From positions 1 through 53,501 of the forward strand of contig JAKEIC010000176.1 of the NCBI GenBank assembly GCA_022614695.1: 53,501 nt of DNA, written 5' to 3'. Positions 41,853 to 50,161 of the stretch are shown in pieces. The position numbers and the translations under genes were made by a program. The notes under the pieces were generated by a model, which was not told the origin of the DNA, ran no database searches, and saw nothing but the letters and a program-made list of their open reading frames with translations. The DNA is from Planctomycetales bacterium (lineage in GTDB: Bacteria > Planctomycetota > JAKEIC01). The first letter of the stretch is position 1. Each line of letters opens with the position of its first letter.

Positions 41853-42391
41853 ACCTGAACAAGGTCTTCCTGATCGGGCGGCTCACCCGGGACCCGGAGC
41901 TCCGCTACACCCAGACCGGGACGGCCGTCGCCGAATTCGGCCTCGCGATCAACCGCAAGTTCACGACGGCGGACGGGCAGAGCCGGGAGGAGACGTGCTT
42001 CGTGGACGTCGTCCTCTGGGCGAAGCGCGCCGAGGTGGCCTCGCAGTACCTGACGAAGGGGCAGCCCGTCTTCGTCGAGGGGCGCCTCGAGCTCGACCAG
42101 TGGCAGGGGCCCGACGGGAGCAAGAGGAGTCGGCTGCGGGTCGTGGCCGACAACTTCCAGTTCCTGTCGGGCCGCGGCCGCGAGGACGACGCCGAGGGCG
42201 CCGCAGTCGGCGGGAGCCCCGCGATGGCCGGGAGCGCCGGGGGAGGTCCCCGCGGCCCGCGCCGCCCGCCCGGACCCCGGGGCCCGGGGGGGGGTCCGCC
42301 CCCCGCCGGCCGGCCCTCCGAAGGGGGAGGGCCGCCCGCCCCCGCCGACGAGGAGCCGCCGCCCGAGGGCGGCGACGACGTTCCCTTCTAG
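41849..42391 (+). CDS. ssb: single-stranded DNA-binding protein
   Basis: 180 residues. The ATG overlaps the rpsF stop. OB-fold 1-~108: MNLNKVFLIGRLTRDPELRYT, GTAVAEFGLAINRKF, CFVDVVLWAKRAEVASQYLTKGQPVFVEGRLELDQW, RLRVVADNFQFL. A Gly/Pro/Arg-rich linker follows, and the chain ends in the acidic tip EGGDDVPF that recruits replication and repair proteins. The operon order rpsF-ssb-rpsR-rplI is classical. Confidence 0.97.
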   Translation: MNLNKVFLIGRLTRDPELRYTQTGTAVAEFGLAINRKFTTADGQSREETCFVDVVLWAKRAEVASQYLTKGQPVFVEGRLELDQWQGPDGSKRSRLRVVADNFQFLSGRGREDDAEGAAVGGSPAMAGSAGGGPRGPRRPPGPRGPGGGPPPAGRPSEGGGPPAPADEEPPPEGGDDVPF

Positions 42392-42400
42392 GAGGTGACC

Positions 42401-42685
42401 GTGCCCGCCGAGACCGCCGTTCCCGAGACCCCCGCGATCCCGCCGCTCGCCGCTGGCGCGGGGGGCGCCCAGGCCCCGCGCCGGCTCCGGAGCCGCAAGT
42501 GCCGCTTCTGCCGCATGAACTTCCCTCCGGACTACAAGGACGTGAGCACGCTCCAGAAGCTCTGCACCGGGCAGGGGAAGATGTACTCCCGCAAGCGCGC
42601 CGGCAACTGCGCGTACCACCAGCGCCTCTTCACCACGGCGGTGAAGCAGGCGCGGATCCTGGCCCTGCTCTCCTACACGGGCTAG
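42401..42685 (+). CDS. rpsR: 30S ribosomal protein S18
   Basis: 94 residues. The GTG at 42401 was chosen because the in-frame GTG at 42395 lies inside the GGAGGTGA ribosome binding site. The core RKCRFCRMNFPPDYKDVSTLQKLC..GKMYSRKRAGNCAYHQRLFTTAVKQARILALLSYTG has four cysteines and a His suited to zinc binding (the C+ form). The N-terminal ~35 residues are Ala/Pro-rich and not conserved. Confidence 0.95.
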   Translation: MPAETAVPETPAIPPLAAGAGGAQAPRRLRSRKCRFCRMNFPPDYKDVSTLQKLCTGQGKMYSRKRAGNCAYHQRLFTTAVKQARILALLSYTG

Positions 42686-42696
42686 AGGAGTCCGTC

Positions 42697-43149
42697 ATGG
42701 AAGTCCTGCTCCGCAACGACGTCGAGGCGCTCGGCAAGGCCGGGGAGGTGGTGCGGGTGCGCGCCGGCTACGCCCGGAACTTCCTCTTCCCGAGGAAGTT
42801 CGCGCTCCCCGTGACCGGCGACAACCTGAAGCGCGTCGAGGGCGAGAAGCACAAGCGCGCCAAGGTCGAGGCCTCGCGCCTCTCCGAGATGAAGGCGCTC
42901 GCCAAGAAGCTCGACATGGCCTCGATCACGATCGAGACCCGCGCCACGCCCGAGGGGAAGCTCTACGGCTCCGTCGGCCCGGCGGAAATCGTGGCGGCCC
43001 TCGGCCGCGAGGGGTACAGTGTGCCCGAGTCGGCCGTGGTCCTCGCGCCGGTGCGGGACCTGGGGGTGTTCGAGGTGGCGCTCCGGCTCCACCCCGACGT
43101 GAAGTCCACCCTGCGGCTCTGGATCGTCGAGAAGAAGGGCGAGCGTTGA
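42697..43149 (+). CDS. rplI: 50S ribosomal protein L9
   Basis: 150 residues. MEVLLRNDVEALGKAGEVVRVRAGYARNFLFP is the rRNA-binding N-terminal domain. The long connecting helix (about 40-75) and C-terminal domain (GKLYGSVGPAEIVAAL, HPDVKSTLRLWIVEK) follow. AGAGGAG precedes the ATG. The stop TGA overlaps the TTG of dnaB (TTGA). Confidence 0.97.
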   Translation: MEVLLRNDVEALGKAGEVVRVRAGYARNFLFPRKFALPVTGDNLKRVEGEKHKRAKVEASRLSEMKALAKKLDMASITIETRATPEGKLYGSVGPAEIVAALGREGYSVPESAVVLAPVRDLGVFEVALRLHPDVKSTLRLWIVEKKGER

Positions 43150-44567
43150 CCGAGCCGCGGCCTCCCGCCCCCGACGTCGGCCGGACCCCGCCCCACAGCG
43201 CCGAGGCGGAGAGGGGCGTGCTCGGGGCGGTGCTCCTCGACGGGGACGTCTTCTCGGACGTGGCGGCGGCGCTCTCGGCCGAGGACTTCCACGTCCCCCG
43301 CCACCAGGAGATCTTCCGGGCGATGCGCGCCCTCTACGACCGCCAGGAGGCGGTGGACGCGGTGACCGTCCGGGAGGAGCTGCGGAGCCGCGGCGTCCTC
43401 GAGTCGGTCGGCGGGGGGGGGCTCCTCGCCGAGCTCGCGGCCGCGGTCCCGTCGGTCGCGCACGCGGCCCACTACGTCCGGATCGTCCGGGGCCACGCGA
43501 CGCGACAGCGGCTCATCCGCGCGGGGGCCAGGATCGTGGAGGACGCCTACGGCGAGGCGGAGGACCCGCAGGAGGCGCTGGACCGCGCCGAGCAGGCGAT
43601 CTTCGAGATCGCCGGCGACCGGGCGGTCTCGCAGCCGACCCCCGTGAAGCAGCTCCTCGAGGAAGTGCTCGAGACGATTGACCGGCGCGCCGAGCGCAAG
43701 GGCGCCGTGACGGGCGTGGCGACGGGGTTCACGCCCCTCGACGAGTACACCGACGGGTTCCACCCCGGCGAGCTGGTGGTGCTGGCGGCCCGCCCGAGCG
43801 TCGGCAAGACGTCGCTCGCCATGAACATCGCCTACAACGTGGCGCTCGGCCAGGCGAACCCCGTCGTCGTCTTCAGCCTCGAGACCTCGAAGCAGCAGAT
43901 CGTGCAGAACCTCCTCTGCATGGCGGGGCGCGTGGACTCGCACTTCGTCCGGCGCGCGACCCTCTCCGAGGAGGACCACCGGCGGCTCCTCGTGCACGCC
44001 GACCCGATCTCGCGGGCCCCTCTCCACGTCTTCGACACCGAGGGGCGCTCGATCCTCGACATGCGAGCCATCGTCCGGCGTCTCGCGCGGCGGGAGCGGC
44101 CCGCGCTCGTCATCGTGGACTACCTCCAGCTCGTGGACGCCCGGCTCTCGAAGTCGCAGGCGAACCGGGAGCAGGAGGTCTCGTACCTCTCGCGCTCGTT
44201 CAAGGCGATGGCGCGGGACATCGGGGTGCCCGTGCTGGCGCTCTCGCAGCTCAACCGGGGCGTCGAGGAGCGCGGGAGCGAGCAGAAGCCGGGGCGGCCC
44301 CGGATGTCGGACCTCCGCGAGTCGGGCGCGATCGAGCAGGACGCGGACGTGGTGCTCCTCATGCACCGGGACGACTACTACCGGAGCCTCGAGGCGGGGC
44401 GCGACGGCGCGAGCAAGACGGAGATCATCGTCGCCAAGCAGCGCCACGGCCCCACGGGGATCGTGAAGCTCGCGTTCCTGCGGCGCTACCTCCGGTTCGA
44501 ACCGTGGAGCGACCAGATGGAGCCCGCGGGCGTCGCCGCCGGCGAGGAGATGCCGGAGGGATTCTGA
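43146..44567 (+). CDS. dnaB: replicative DNA helicase DnaB
   Basis: 473 residues from a TTG overlapping the rplI stop. Hexameric 5'-3' helicase at the replication fork. N-terminal domain HSAEAERGVLGAVLLDGDVF, FHVPRHQEIFRAMRALY; RecA-like domain with GVATGFTPLDEYTDGFHPGELVVLAARPSVGKTSLAMNIA (P-loop 215-222), VVFSLETSKQQIVQNLLC, LVIVDYLQLV (Walker B), LALSQLNRGVEERG, PRMSDLRESGAIEQDADVVLLMHR and the final KQRHGPTGIVKLAFLRRYLRF with the arginine finger region. No intein. Confidence 0.97.
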   Translation: MTEPRPPAPDVGRTPPHSAEAERGVLGAVLLDGDVFSDVAAALSAEDFHVPRHQEIFRAMRALYDRQEAVDAVTVREELRSRGVLESVGGGGLLAELAAAVPSVAHAAHYVRIVRGHATRQRLIRAGARIVEDAYGEAEDPQEALDRAEQAIFEIAGDRAVSQPTPVKQLLEEVLETIDRRAERKGAVTGVATGFTPLDEYTDGFHPGELVVLAARPSVGKTSLAMNIAYNVALGQANPVVVFSLETSKQQIVQNLLCMAGRVDSHFVRRATLSEEDHRRLLVHADPISRAPLHVFDTEGRSILDMRAIVRRLARRERPALVIVDYLQLVDARLSKSQANREQEVSYLSRSFKAMARDIGVPVLALSQLNRGVEERGSEQKPGRPRMSDLRESGAIEQDADVVLLMHRDDYYRSLEAGRDGASKTEIIVAKQRHGPTGIVKLAFLRRYLRFEPWSDQMEPAGVAAGEEMPEGF

Positions 44568-44571
44568 TGGA

Positions 44572-44598
44572 CCGTCGAGCCCGTCGAGCCCATCGAGG
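44572..44598. repeat. 9-nt tandem repeat, single arm
   Basis: CCGTCGAGC twice, then CCATCGAGG, between dnaB and the OmpH gene. It resembles one arm of the unit-repeat hairpins elsewhere in the window. Confidence 0.6.
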
Positions 44599-44610
44599 AA
44601 GGAGATGATG

Positions 44611-45336
44611 ATGCGGACAGCGGCTGTGATCGGGGGACTCGCGCTCTCGGGCGCCTTCGCCGGGGCGATGCTCGTCCCGGAGGGCCGGGCCCAGGACGGC
44701 GGGAAGGCGCCGCCGCCCGCCCCGGGCGCCGCCGCCGCGCCGGGCGCGCCTCCGCAGGCCGCCACGGGGAGCGCCCCCAAGGTCGGCTTCGTGAACATCC
44801 GGGGCCTCCTCGCCGACTTCAAGAAGACCGGCGAGCTCGACGAGGACATCCGGCAGCGCCAGGCGCGGGCGGAGGCGAAGACTCGCGACCTCGAGAACCA
44901 GCGCGACGAGATCCAGAAGAAGCTCGGCCTGTCGCAGCCGGGCACCGAGCTCTACAAGGACGAGTACAAGAAGCTGGTCCAGCAGGAGCGCGAGATCGAG
45001 TTCCACAAGAAGTGGACACGATTCGACCTCGACAACGAGATGGCCCGCAGCACGATCGAGGTCTACAAGGACGCCCTCGCGGGCATCAAGGCGGTCGCCA
45101 CGCAGGAGGGGTACGGGCTCGTGCTCAAGATCGAGGACCCGCAGATTGACTCCGACAGCGTCGTCGAGGTCCAGGGGAGGATCTCGTGGCGGACGGTCCT
45201 CTACCACGACCCCGCCCACGACCTCACCGCGAAGGTGCTCGAGCACATGAACCGGGAGCACGCGAAGATGGGCGGGGCGGCGAAGCCCCCCGAGAAGGGC
45301 GCGGACGGCGAGAAGAAGGCCGAGGAGAAGAAGTAG
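44611..45336 (+). CDS. OmpH/Skp family periplasmic chaperone
   Basis: About 241 residues. Of three consecutive ATGs (44605, 44608, 44611) the last has the best spacing to GGAAGGAG. Signal peptide MRTAAVIGGLALSGAFAGAML, Ala/Pro-rich linker, then the Skp-like core: VGFVNIRGLLADFKKTGELDEDIRQRQARAEAKTRDL, a charged coiled-coil hairpin, and the returning helices YKDALAGIKAVATQEGYGLVLKIED. Skp-type proteins hold unfolded outer-membrane proteins in the periplasm, which fits a double-membrane envelope. The tail is Lys/Glu-rich. It lies upstream of lpxC, as is common for ompH in lipid A regions. Confidence 0.88.
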   Translation: MRTAAVIGGLALSGAFAGAMLVPEGRAQDGGKAPPPAPGAAAAPGAPPQAATGSAPKVGFVNIRGLLADFKKTGELDEDIRQRQARAEAKTRDLENQRDEIQKKLGLSQPGTELYKDEYKKLVQQEREIEFHKKWTRFDLDNEMARSTIEVYKDALAGIKAVATQEGYGLVLKIEDPQIDSDSVVEVQGRISWRTVLYHDPAHDLTAKVLEHMNREHAKMGGAAKPPEKGADGEKKAEEKK

Positions 45337-45367
45337 GGGCCACCGCGGGCCCCGAGACCTCTCCCCC

Positions 45368-46231
45368 GTGCGCCAGAGGACGATCGCCCGAGAGGCCGGG
45401 TGCCGGGGGGTGGGGCTCCACACCGGGGCCCCGGTGCGGCTCCGGGTCCTGCCCGCTCCCGCCGACTCTGGGATCGCGTTCGTGCGGACCGACCTCCCCG
45501 GGACCGGGGAGATCCGGGCCGAGGTCCAGAACCTCGCCGACGAGCCGCGGCGCACCGCCCTCGTGCGCGACGGGGCCTCGGTCCACACCGTCGAGCACCT
45601 CCTCTCGGCCGCGCTCGGGCTCGGGATCGGGAACCTCCGCGTCGAGCTGGACGGCCCGGAGCTCCCCGGGATGGACGGGTCGGCCGCCGACTTCGTGGCG
45701 CTCCTCGACCGGGCGGGGATCCGGGACCTCGACGCGCCGCGGCGCGAGATCCGGGTGACCCGGCCGCTGGAAGAGCCCGCCTCGAACGGGGGACGCGCGC
45801 GGGTGCGGGCGCTGCCCTCCGCCGACGGCGGCCTCACCGTCACCTACCTCCTCGAGCACCCGGGCACCCCGATCGGGCGCCAGGAGCTTACGGTGGCCGT
45901 CACCGAGGAGACGTTCCGGAGCGGCATCGCCCCGGCCCGCACGTTCTGCCTCCTCGCGGAGGCCGAGGCGCTCCGCGCGGCAGGGCTCGGGAAGGGAGCC
46001 ACGACGGAGAACACCCTCGTCGTCGGCCCCGACGGCGTCGTCGGGAACCGCCTCCGGTTCCCCGACGAGTTCGTGCGCCACAAGATCCTGGACCTCCTCG
46101 GGGACCTGGCGCTCGCGGGCGGGGCGGCGGTGCGGGCCCACGTGGTGGCCGAACGGTCCGGCCACGCCCAGAACCGGGCCCTGGTCCGGAGGCTGCTCGC
46201 CGGGGCCGGAAGCCCCGTGACAGATCCATGA
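45368..46231 (+). CDS. lpxC: UDP-3-O-acyl-N-acetylglucosamine deacetylase
   Basis: 287 residues from a GTG. Zinc amidase for the committed step of lipid A synthesis. The metal ligands align with the family: His 77 (HTVEHLLSA), His 238 and Asp 242 (FVRHKILDLLGDL), and the general-acid His 266 (RSGHAQN). Other marks: GVGLHTG at the start, ELPGMDGSAADFV and ARTFCLLAEAEALRAAGLGKGATTENTLVV. This is the stand-alone form, without a FabZ fusion. Confidence 0.96.
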   Translation: MRQRTIAREAGCRGVGLHTGAPVRLRVLPAPADSGIAFVRTDLPGTGEIRAEVQNLADEPRRTALVRDGASVHTVEHLLSAALGLGIGNLRVELDGPELPGMDGSAADFVALLDRAGIRDLDAPRREIRVTRPLEEPASNGGRARVRALPSADGGLTVTYLLEHPGTPIGRQELTVAVTEETFRSGIAPARTFCLLAEAEALRAAGLGKGATTENTLVVGPDGVVGNRLRFPDEFVRHKILDLLGDLALAGGAAVRAHVVAERSGHAQNRALVRRLLAGAGSPVTDP

Positions 46232-46277
46232 GGGACATGGGATACTCTCCCCGAAGCCCCCGGAGGGAGCCCGTCCG

Positions 46278-47123
46278 ATGACCCGCATCCACCCGAGCGC
46301 CTCGGTGGACCCCCGCGCGGAGATCGGCCGCGACGTCACCATCGGCCCCTACTGCGTGGTCGGGCCGGACGTCCACATCGGGGACGGGTGCGAGCTGCTG
46401 GCGATGGTGACGGTGGTCGGCCGGTCGAAGCTCGGCGTGGAGAACCGCCTTTTCCCCCACGCCGTCGTCGGGACCGTGCCGCAGGACCTGAAGTACAAGG
46501 GCGAGGAGACCTGGTGCGTGATCGGGGACCGGAACACGATCCGCGAGGGGGTCACGATCAACATCGGGACCGAGGCGGGCGGCGGCCAGACCACGGTCGG
46601 GGACGACAACCTCCTCATGGCGTACTGCCACGTGGCCCACGACTGCACGCTCGGCAGCAGCATCATCCTCGCCAACAGCGTCCTCCTCGGCGGCCACATC
46701 GTGGTCGAGGACCACGCCGTGATCGGCGGGAACGCCGCCCTCCAGCACTACACCGTCGTCGGGACCATGGCCTTCGTCGGCGGGATGAGCCGGGTCGTCC
46801 ACGACGCCCCCCCGTTCCTCATCTCCGAGGGGAACCCCGCCCGCCCCCGGGCCGTGAACCGCATCAAGCTCGAGAGGGCGGGGCTCGAACCCTCGCGGAT
46901 CGAGGCCCTCTGGGACGCCTACAAGTGGCTCTACCGGGGGAAGCACGCCTTCCGCTCGGGGCTGCGGGCGCTCGAGGCGCGGGAGGACCTCACCCCGGAG
47001 GTCCGCCGGCTCGTGGCGTTCCTGCGCGCGACCGAGCAGGGGCGGCTCGGGCGCGCCCGGGAGGTGCTGCGGCCGACCCAGACCCAGAAGGTCCCTCCGC
47101 CGGCGGCGAGCCCGAGGCGGTGA
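46278..47123 (+). CDS. lpxA: acyl-ACP--UDP-N-acetylglucosamine O-acyltransferase
   Basis: 281 residues. First enzyme of lipid A synthesis, a trimeric left-handed beta-helix. IHPSASVDPRAEIGRDVTIGPYCVVGPDVHIG hexapeptides; VVGTVPQDLKYKGE; IGDRNTIREGVTINIGT; MAYCHVAHDC with His 118 and His 121 (catalytic His equivalent to E. coli His 125); GGNAALQHYTVVGTMAFVGGMSRVVHDAPPFLISEGNPA. A helical C-terminal domain follows and then a ~25-residue Pro/Arg tail longer than usual. The stop overlaps the next gene by four bases (GTGA). Confidence 0.96.
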   Translation: MTRIHPSASVDPRAEIGRDVTIGPYCVVGPDVHIGDGCELLAMVTVVGRSKLGVENRLFPHAVVGTVPQDLKYKGEETWCVIGDRNTIREGVTINIGTEAGGGQTTVGDDNLLMAYCHVAHDCTLGSSIILANSVLLGGHIVVEDHAVIGGNAALQHYTVVGTMAFVGGMSRVVHDAPPFLISEGNPARPRAVNRIKLERAGLEPSRIEALWDAYKWLYRGKHAFRSGLRALEAREDLTPEVRRLVAFLRATEQGRLGRAREVLRPTQTQKVPPPAASPRR

Positions 47124-48196
47124 CCGTCCCCGGCTCCCGGTCGCCGGTCCCCCGCCGGAAGCAGGCGCTGCGCGTCGCGCTCGTCGGGGCCGGCCGGATG
47201 GGCTCGAACCACGCGAAGGCCGTCGCCGCGACCCCCGGCGCGACGCTCTCGCTCGTGGTGGACGTGGACCGGCCCCGGGCGGAGGAGGTCGCCGCGCGCC
47301 ACGGCGCGCGGGCCGCCTCCGAGACGGCCGCCGTCGCCGGGGCCGCCGACGCCGCGATCGTGGCGGTCCCGACCGCGTCGCACCTCGCCGTCGCCCGGGA
47401 GCTGCTGCGCGCGGGGCTCCCCGTCCTCGTCGAGAAGCCCCTCGCGGGGACTTCCGCCGAGGCCGCGACGCTGGCAGCCGAGGCCGAGGCGGCCGGCGTG
47501 CTCCTCCAGGTCGGCCACGTCGAGCGCTGGAACCCGGCCTGGCGGGCGGCCCGGGAGCACATCCGCGAGCCCCGCTTCGTCGAGGCCCACCGCCTGGCCC
47601 CGTTCTCGTTCCGCTCCGCCGACATCGGCGTCGTGCTGGACCTCATGGTCCACGACCTGGACCTCGTCCTCTCGATCACCGGGGAGGAGCCCTCGACCCT
47701 CGACGCCGTGGGCGTGGCGATCGTCACGGGCTCCGAGGACATGGCGAACGCGCGCCTCGCGTTCCCCGGGGGATGCGTCGCGAACCTGACCGCCAGCCGG
47801 GCCTCCGAGCGCGTCCTCAGGCGGGTGAGGGTCTTCTGCCCGGACCGGTACGTGGCCGTGGACCTCGGCGAGCGGACGGCGACGGTCTGGCGGCGCGGCC
47901 GGCGGCTCGAGGCGGGGGAGGTCCGCGTGGCCGAGGTGGATCCCCGGACCGTGAAGGACCCCCGGGAGACCCTCGTGAAGGACCTCCTCGAGGTGACGCC
48001 TCTCGCCGTCCCGACGGGCCCGGCGGGCGACGCGCTCTCGGCCGAGGTGGGAGCCTTCGTCGAGGCGGTCCGGACCGGGGGACCGTCCCCGGTCCCCGGC
48101 TCGGAGGGCGTCCGGACGCTCCGGATCGCCGAGCGGGTGCTCGCGGAGATCGGCGCGCACGCGCGCTTGACAGGCGGGCGCCCGTCTGTAGCCTAA
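47120..48196 (+). CDS. Gfo/Idh/MocA family oxidoreductase coupled to lpxA
   Basis: 358 residues from a GTG overlapping the lpxA stop. NAD(P)-dependent oxidoreductase: Rossmann motif VALVGAGRMGSNHAKAV, IVAVPTASHLAVARELLRAGLPVLVEKPLA with the EKP signature, QVGHVERWNPAW, and the catalytic-helix region LDLMVHDLDLVL containing Asp/His. Tight coupling to lpxA suggests a nucleotide-sugar substrate in lipid A synthesis. The nearest known precedent is GnnA, which oxidises C3 of UDP-GlcNAc so that GnnB can aminate it. No gnnB-like aminotransferase is in this window, so this assignment is only a hypothesis. A promoter for rpsB lies within its last codons. Confidence 0.88.
   Translation: MTVPGSRSPVPRRKQALRVALVGAGRMGSNHAKAVAATPGATLSLVVDVDRPRAEEVAARHGARAASETAAVAGAADAAIVAVPTASHLAVARELLRAGLPVLVEKPLAGTSAEAATLAAEAEAAGVLLQVGHVERWNPAWRAAREHIREPRFVEAHRLAPFSFRSADIGVVLDLMVHDLDLVLSITGEEPSTLDAVGVAIVTGSEDMANARLAFPGGCVANLTASRASERVLRRVRVFCPDRYVAVDLGERTATVWRRGRRLEAGEVRVAEVDPRTVKDPRETLVKDLLEVTPLAVPTGPAGDALSAEVGAFVEAVRTGGPSPVPGSEGVRTLRIAERVLAEIGAHARLTGGRPSVA
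48167..48194 (+). promoter_or_regulatory. sigma70-like promoter for rpsB
   Basis: TTGACA (48167-48172), 16-nt spacer, TAGCCT (48189-48194), overlapping the 3' end of the upstream gene. Predicted start near 48201 gives a ~126-nt leader. Confidence 0.55.
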
Positions 48197-48206
48197 CCCG
48201 GCCTGT

Positions 48207-48277
48207 CCGCCCGGGGACGGTCCCCTGGGGGCGGGGGTGACGACATTCCCGAAGGGCCGATCCCGCCCCGGGGCGGG
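48207..48277 (+). promoter_or_regulatory. structured leader of rpsB
   Basis: Two hairpin-forming segments in the leader: CGCCC..GGGGA-CGG-TCCCC..GGGCG (about 48208-48233) and the palindrome CCCGCCCCGGGGCGGG (48262-48277). A candidate S2-binding or transcript-stabilising leader; no known rpsB leader motif was recognised. Confidence 0.35.
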
Positions 48278-48326
48278 GGGGGAGGTCCGGTAACCCGCGA
48301 GGGGCCGGGCTGGGCCGGGAGGACGG

Positions 48327-49124
48327 ATGGCGCTGGTCCACCTGCAGGAGTTGCTGGACGCCGGGGTCCACTTCGGGCACCGGGTGAGCCGATGGGACCC
48401 TCGGATGGCGCCCTACATCTTCGGGCGCAAGAACGAGATCCACATCCTGGATCTCCGCGAGACCGTGAAGGGCCTCGCGCAGGGCTGCCACTTCCTCGAG
48501 AAGATGGGGGCCGAGGGCCAGGAGATCCTGCTCGTCGGGACGAAGCGGCAGGCCAACTCCGTGATCCTCGAGGAGGCGCGCCGGGTCGAGTGCCCCTACG
48601 TGATCGAGCGCTGGCTCGGGGGGACCCTCACGAACTTCCTGACGGTGCGCTCGCGGCTGCGGCGGCTCGAGGAGCTCGAGAAGCTCGAGTCCACCCCGAG
48701 CAGCGCGCAGCTCTCGAAGAAGGTGCTGGCGACGCTCGCGCGCGAGCGGCGGAAGATCCGCCGGAACCTGGACGGCATCCGCCGGATGGACCGGCTCCCC
48801 GGGGCGCTGGTCGTCGTGGACCCCCGTCGCGAGAAGAACGCAGTCCACGAGGCGAACCGGCTCGGCATTCCCGTCGTCGCGCTCACCGACACCGACTCGA
48901 ATCCGACCGTCGTGGACTACGTCGTGCCCGGCAACGACGACGCGATGAAGTCCATCCGGGTGCTCCTCGGGAAGCTGCTCGACGCGTACCTGAAGGGCAG
49001 GCGCAAGCTCAAGGCGCAGCGGGGGTCGTTCGGGGACTCCGGTTCGGCGGGCTCGCCGGCCGTCCTGCCGCCGACCGCGCCCGCCCCGCCCTCGACGACC
49101 CCCCCGGTCACGGCGAGCGCGTAG
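48327..49124 (+). CDS. rpsB: 30S ribosomal protein S2
   Basis: 265 residues; GGGAGGA precedes the ATG. Conserved LLDAGVHFGHRVSRWDPRMAPYIFGRKNEIHILDLRETV, VGTKRQANSVILEEARR, RWLGGTLTNFLTVRSRLRRLEELE, LPGALVVVDPRREKNAVHEANRLGIPVVALTDTDSNPTVVDYVVPGNDDAMKSI. An Ala/Pro/Ser-rich C-terminal tail is appended. Followed by tsf, pyrH and frr in the classical order, with a unit-repeat hairpin in the rpsB-tsf gap. Confidence 0.97.
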   Translation: MALVHLQELLDAGVHFGHRVSRWDPRMAPYIFGRKNEIHILDLRETVKGLAQGCHFLEKMGAEGQEILLVGTKRQANSVILEEARRVECPYVIERWLGGTLTNFLTVRSRLRRLEELEKLESTPSSAQLSKKVLATLARERRKIRRNLDGIRRMDRLPGALVVVDPRREKNAVHEANRLGIPVVALTDTDSNPTVVDYVVPGNDDAMKSIRVLLGKLLDAYLKGRRKLKAQRGSFGDSGSAGSPAVLPPTAPAPPSTTPPVTASA

Positions 49125-49140
49125 GGCAGGAGATCCGTGA

Positions 49141-49242
49141 ACCGCGGAGACGCAGAGAACGCGGAGGGGGAACCAACGAAGTCATGATCGGACCGCGCCC
49201 GCCCTCTCTCCCGTGTCTCCGCGGCCTCTGCGCCTCTGCGGT
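49141..49242. repeat. 9-nt unit hairpin, CGCrGAGnn type
   Basis: Left arm (49141-49170) contains CGCGGAGA, CGCAGAGAA, CGCGGAGGG after AC. Right arm (49202-49242) as reverse complement contains CGCAGAGG, CGCAGAGGC, CGCGGAGAC, ACGGGAGAG. Both arms begin ACCGCrGAG. CGCAGAGACGCAGAG-style repeats occur between genes in many environmental genomes. Lies between rpsB and tsf. Confidence 0.8.
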
Positions 49243-49277
49243 GAGTCATCCGGGCTAACGCCCGGGAGGGACCTGTC

Positions 49278-50153
49278 ATGCCCGAGATCCCAGCCAAGGA
49301 CGTCATGGCACTCCGGGAGAGGACCGGCTGCCCCATGATGGACTGCAAGGCCGCGCTCGTGGAGGCGAAGGGGGATCTCGCGGGGGCCGAGGAGATCCTG
49401 CGCAAGAAGGGGCTCGCGAGCGCCGCGGGCCGCCAGGCCCGGGCCGCGACCGAGGGAGCGATCGCGGGGCTCGTCTCCCCCGACGCCTCCCGGGGGGTGC
49501 TCGTCGAGGTGAACTGCCAGACCGACTTCGTCGCGCGGAACAAGGACTTCGTGGCGGTCGCGTCCGAGGCGGCCGCCACGGCCGGCGAGGGCGCCGCCCC
49601 CCGCGACGCCGCGGACCTGCTCGGCCGCCGGGTCCCCGGCGCCTCGCAGACGCTCGCCGACCGGATCGCCGCGCGGGGGTCCGCGCTCCGGGAGAAGATC
49701 GAGGTGCGGCGGCTCGTCCGATACGACGTGCCCGCGGGAAAGAGGGGATGGGTCGGCCTCTACCTCCACCACAACTCCCGGATGGGGTCGCTGGTCCTCC
49801 TCCTCTGGGACGGGGCCGACCGGCCGGCCGAGCCGCCGGAGGGCATCCTCCGCGACCTGACGTTCCAGGTCGCGAGCAACCCGCCGCTCGCCGTCCGCCG
49901 CGAGGACGTCCCGAAGGAGGCCGTGGCGAAGGAGCGCGAGATCCAGGCCGGCACGGAGGACCTGAAGCAGAAGCCCGAGGCCGTCCGGGGGAAGATCGTC
50001 GAGGGGCGGATGCAGAAGTGGTTCGCCGAGATGTGCCTCCTCGAGCAGCCGTTCGTGAAGGACGCGAAGCAGTCCATCGCCACGCTGCTGGCCCGTGTGG
50101 GCAAGGGCAAGCTCACCGTCGCCGCGGCGACGCGCTTCGAGGTGGGGAAGTAG
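49278..50153 (+). CDS. tsf: translation elongation factor Ts
   Basis: 291 residues; GGGAGGGA precedes the ATG. Recycles EF-Tu by exchanging GDP. N-terminal UBA-like domain (VMALRERTGCPMMDCKAALVEAKGDLAGAEEILRKKGL), VEVNCQTDFVARNKDF, the coiled-coil and core segments (GWVGLYLHHNSRMGSLVLL, DLTFQVASNPP, CLLEQPFVKDAKQSIATLL). Normal length. Confidence 0.97.
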   Translation: MPEIPAKDVMALRERTGCPMMDCKAALVEAKGDLAGAEEILRKKGLASAAGRQARAATEGAIAGLVSPDASRGVLVEVNCQTDFVARNKDFVAVASEAAATAGEGAAPRDAADLLGRRVPGASQTLADRIAARGSALREKIEVRRLVRYDVPAGKRGWVGLYLHHNSRMGSLVLLLWDGADRPAEPPEGILRDLTFQVASNPPLAVRREDVPKEAVAKEREIQAGTEDLKQKPEAVRGKIVEGRMQKWFAEMCLLEQPFVKDAKQSIATLLARVGKGKLTVAAATRFEVGK

Positions 50154-50161
50154 CGCCCCCC

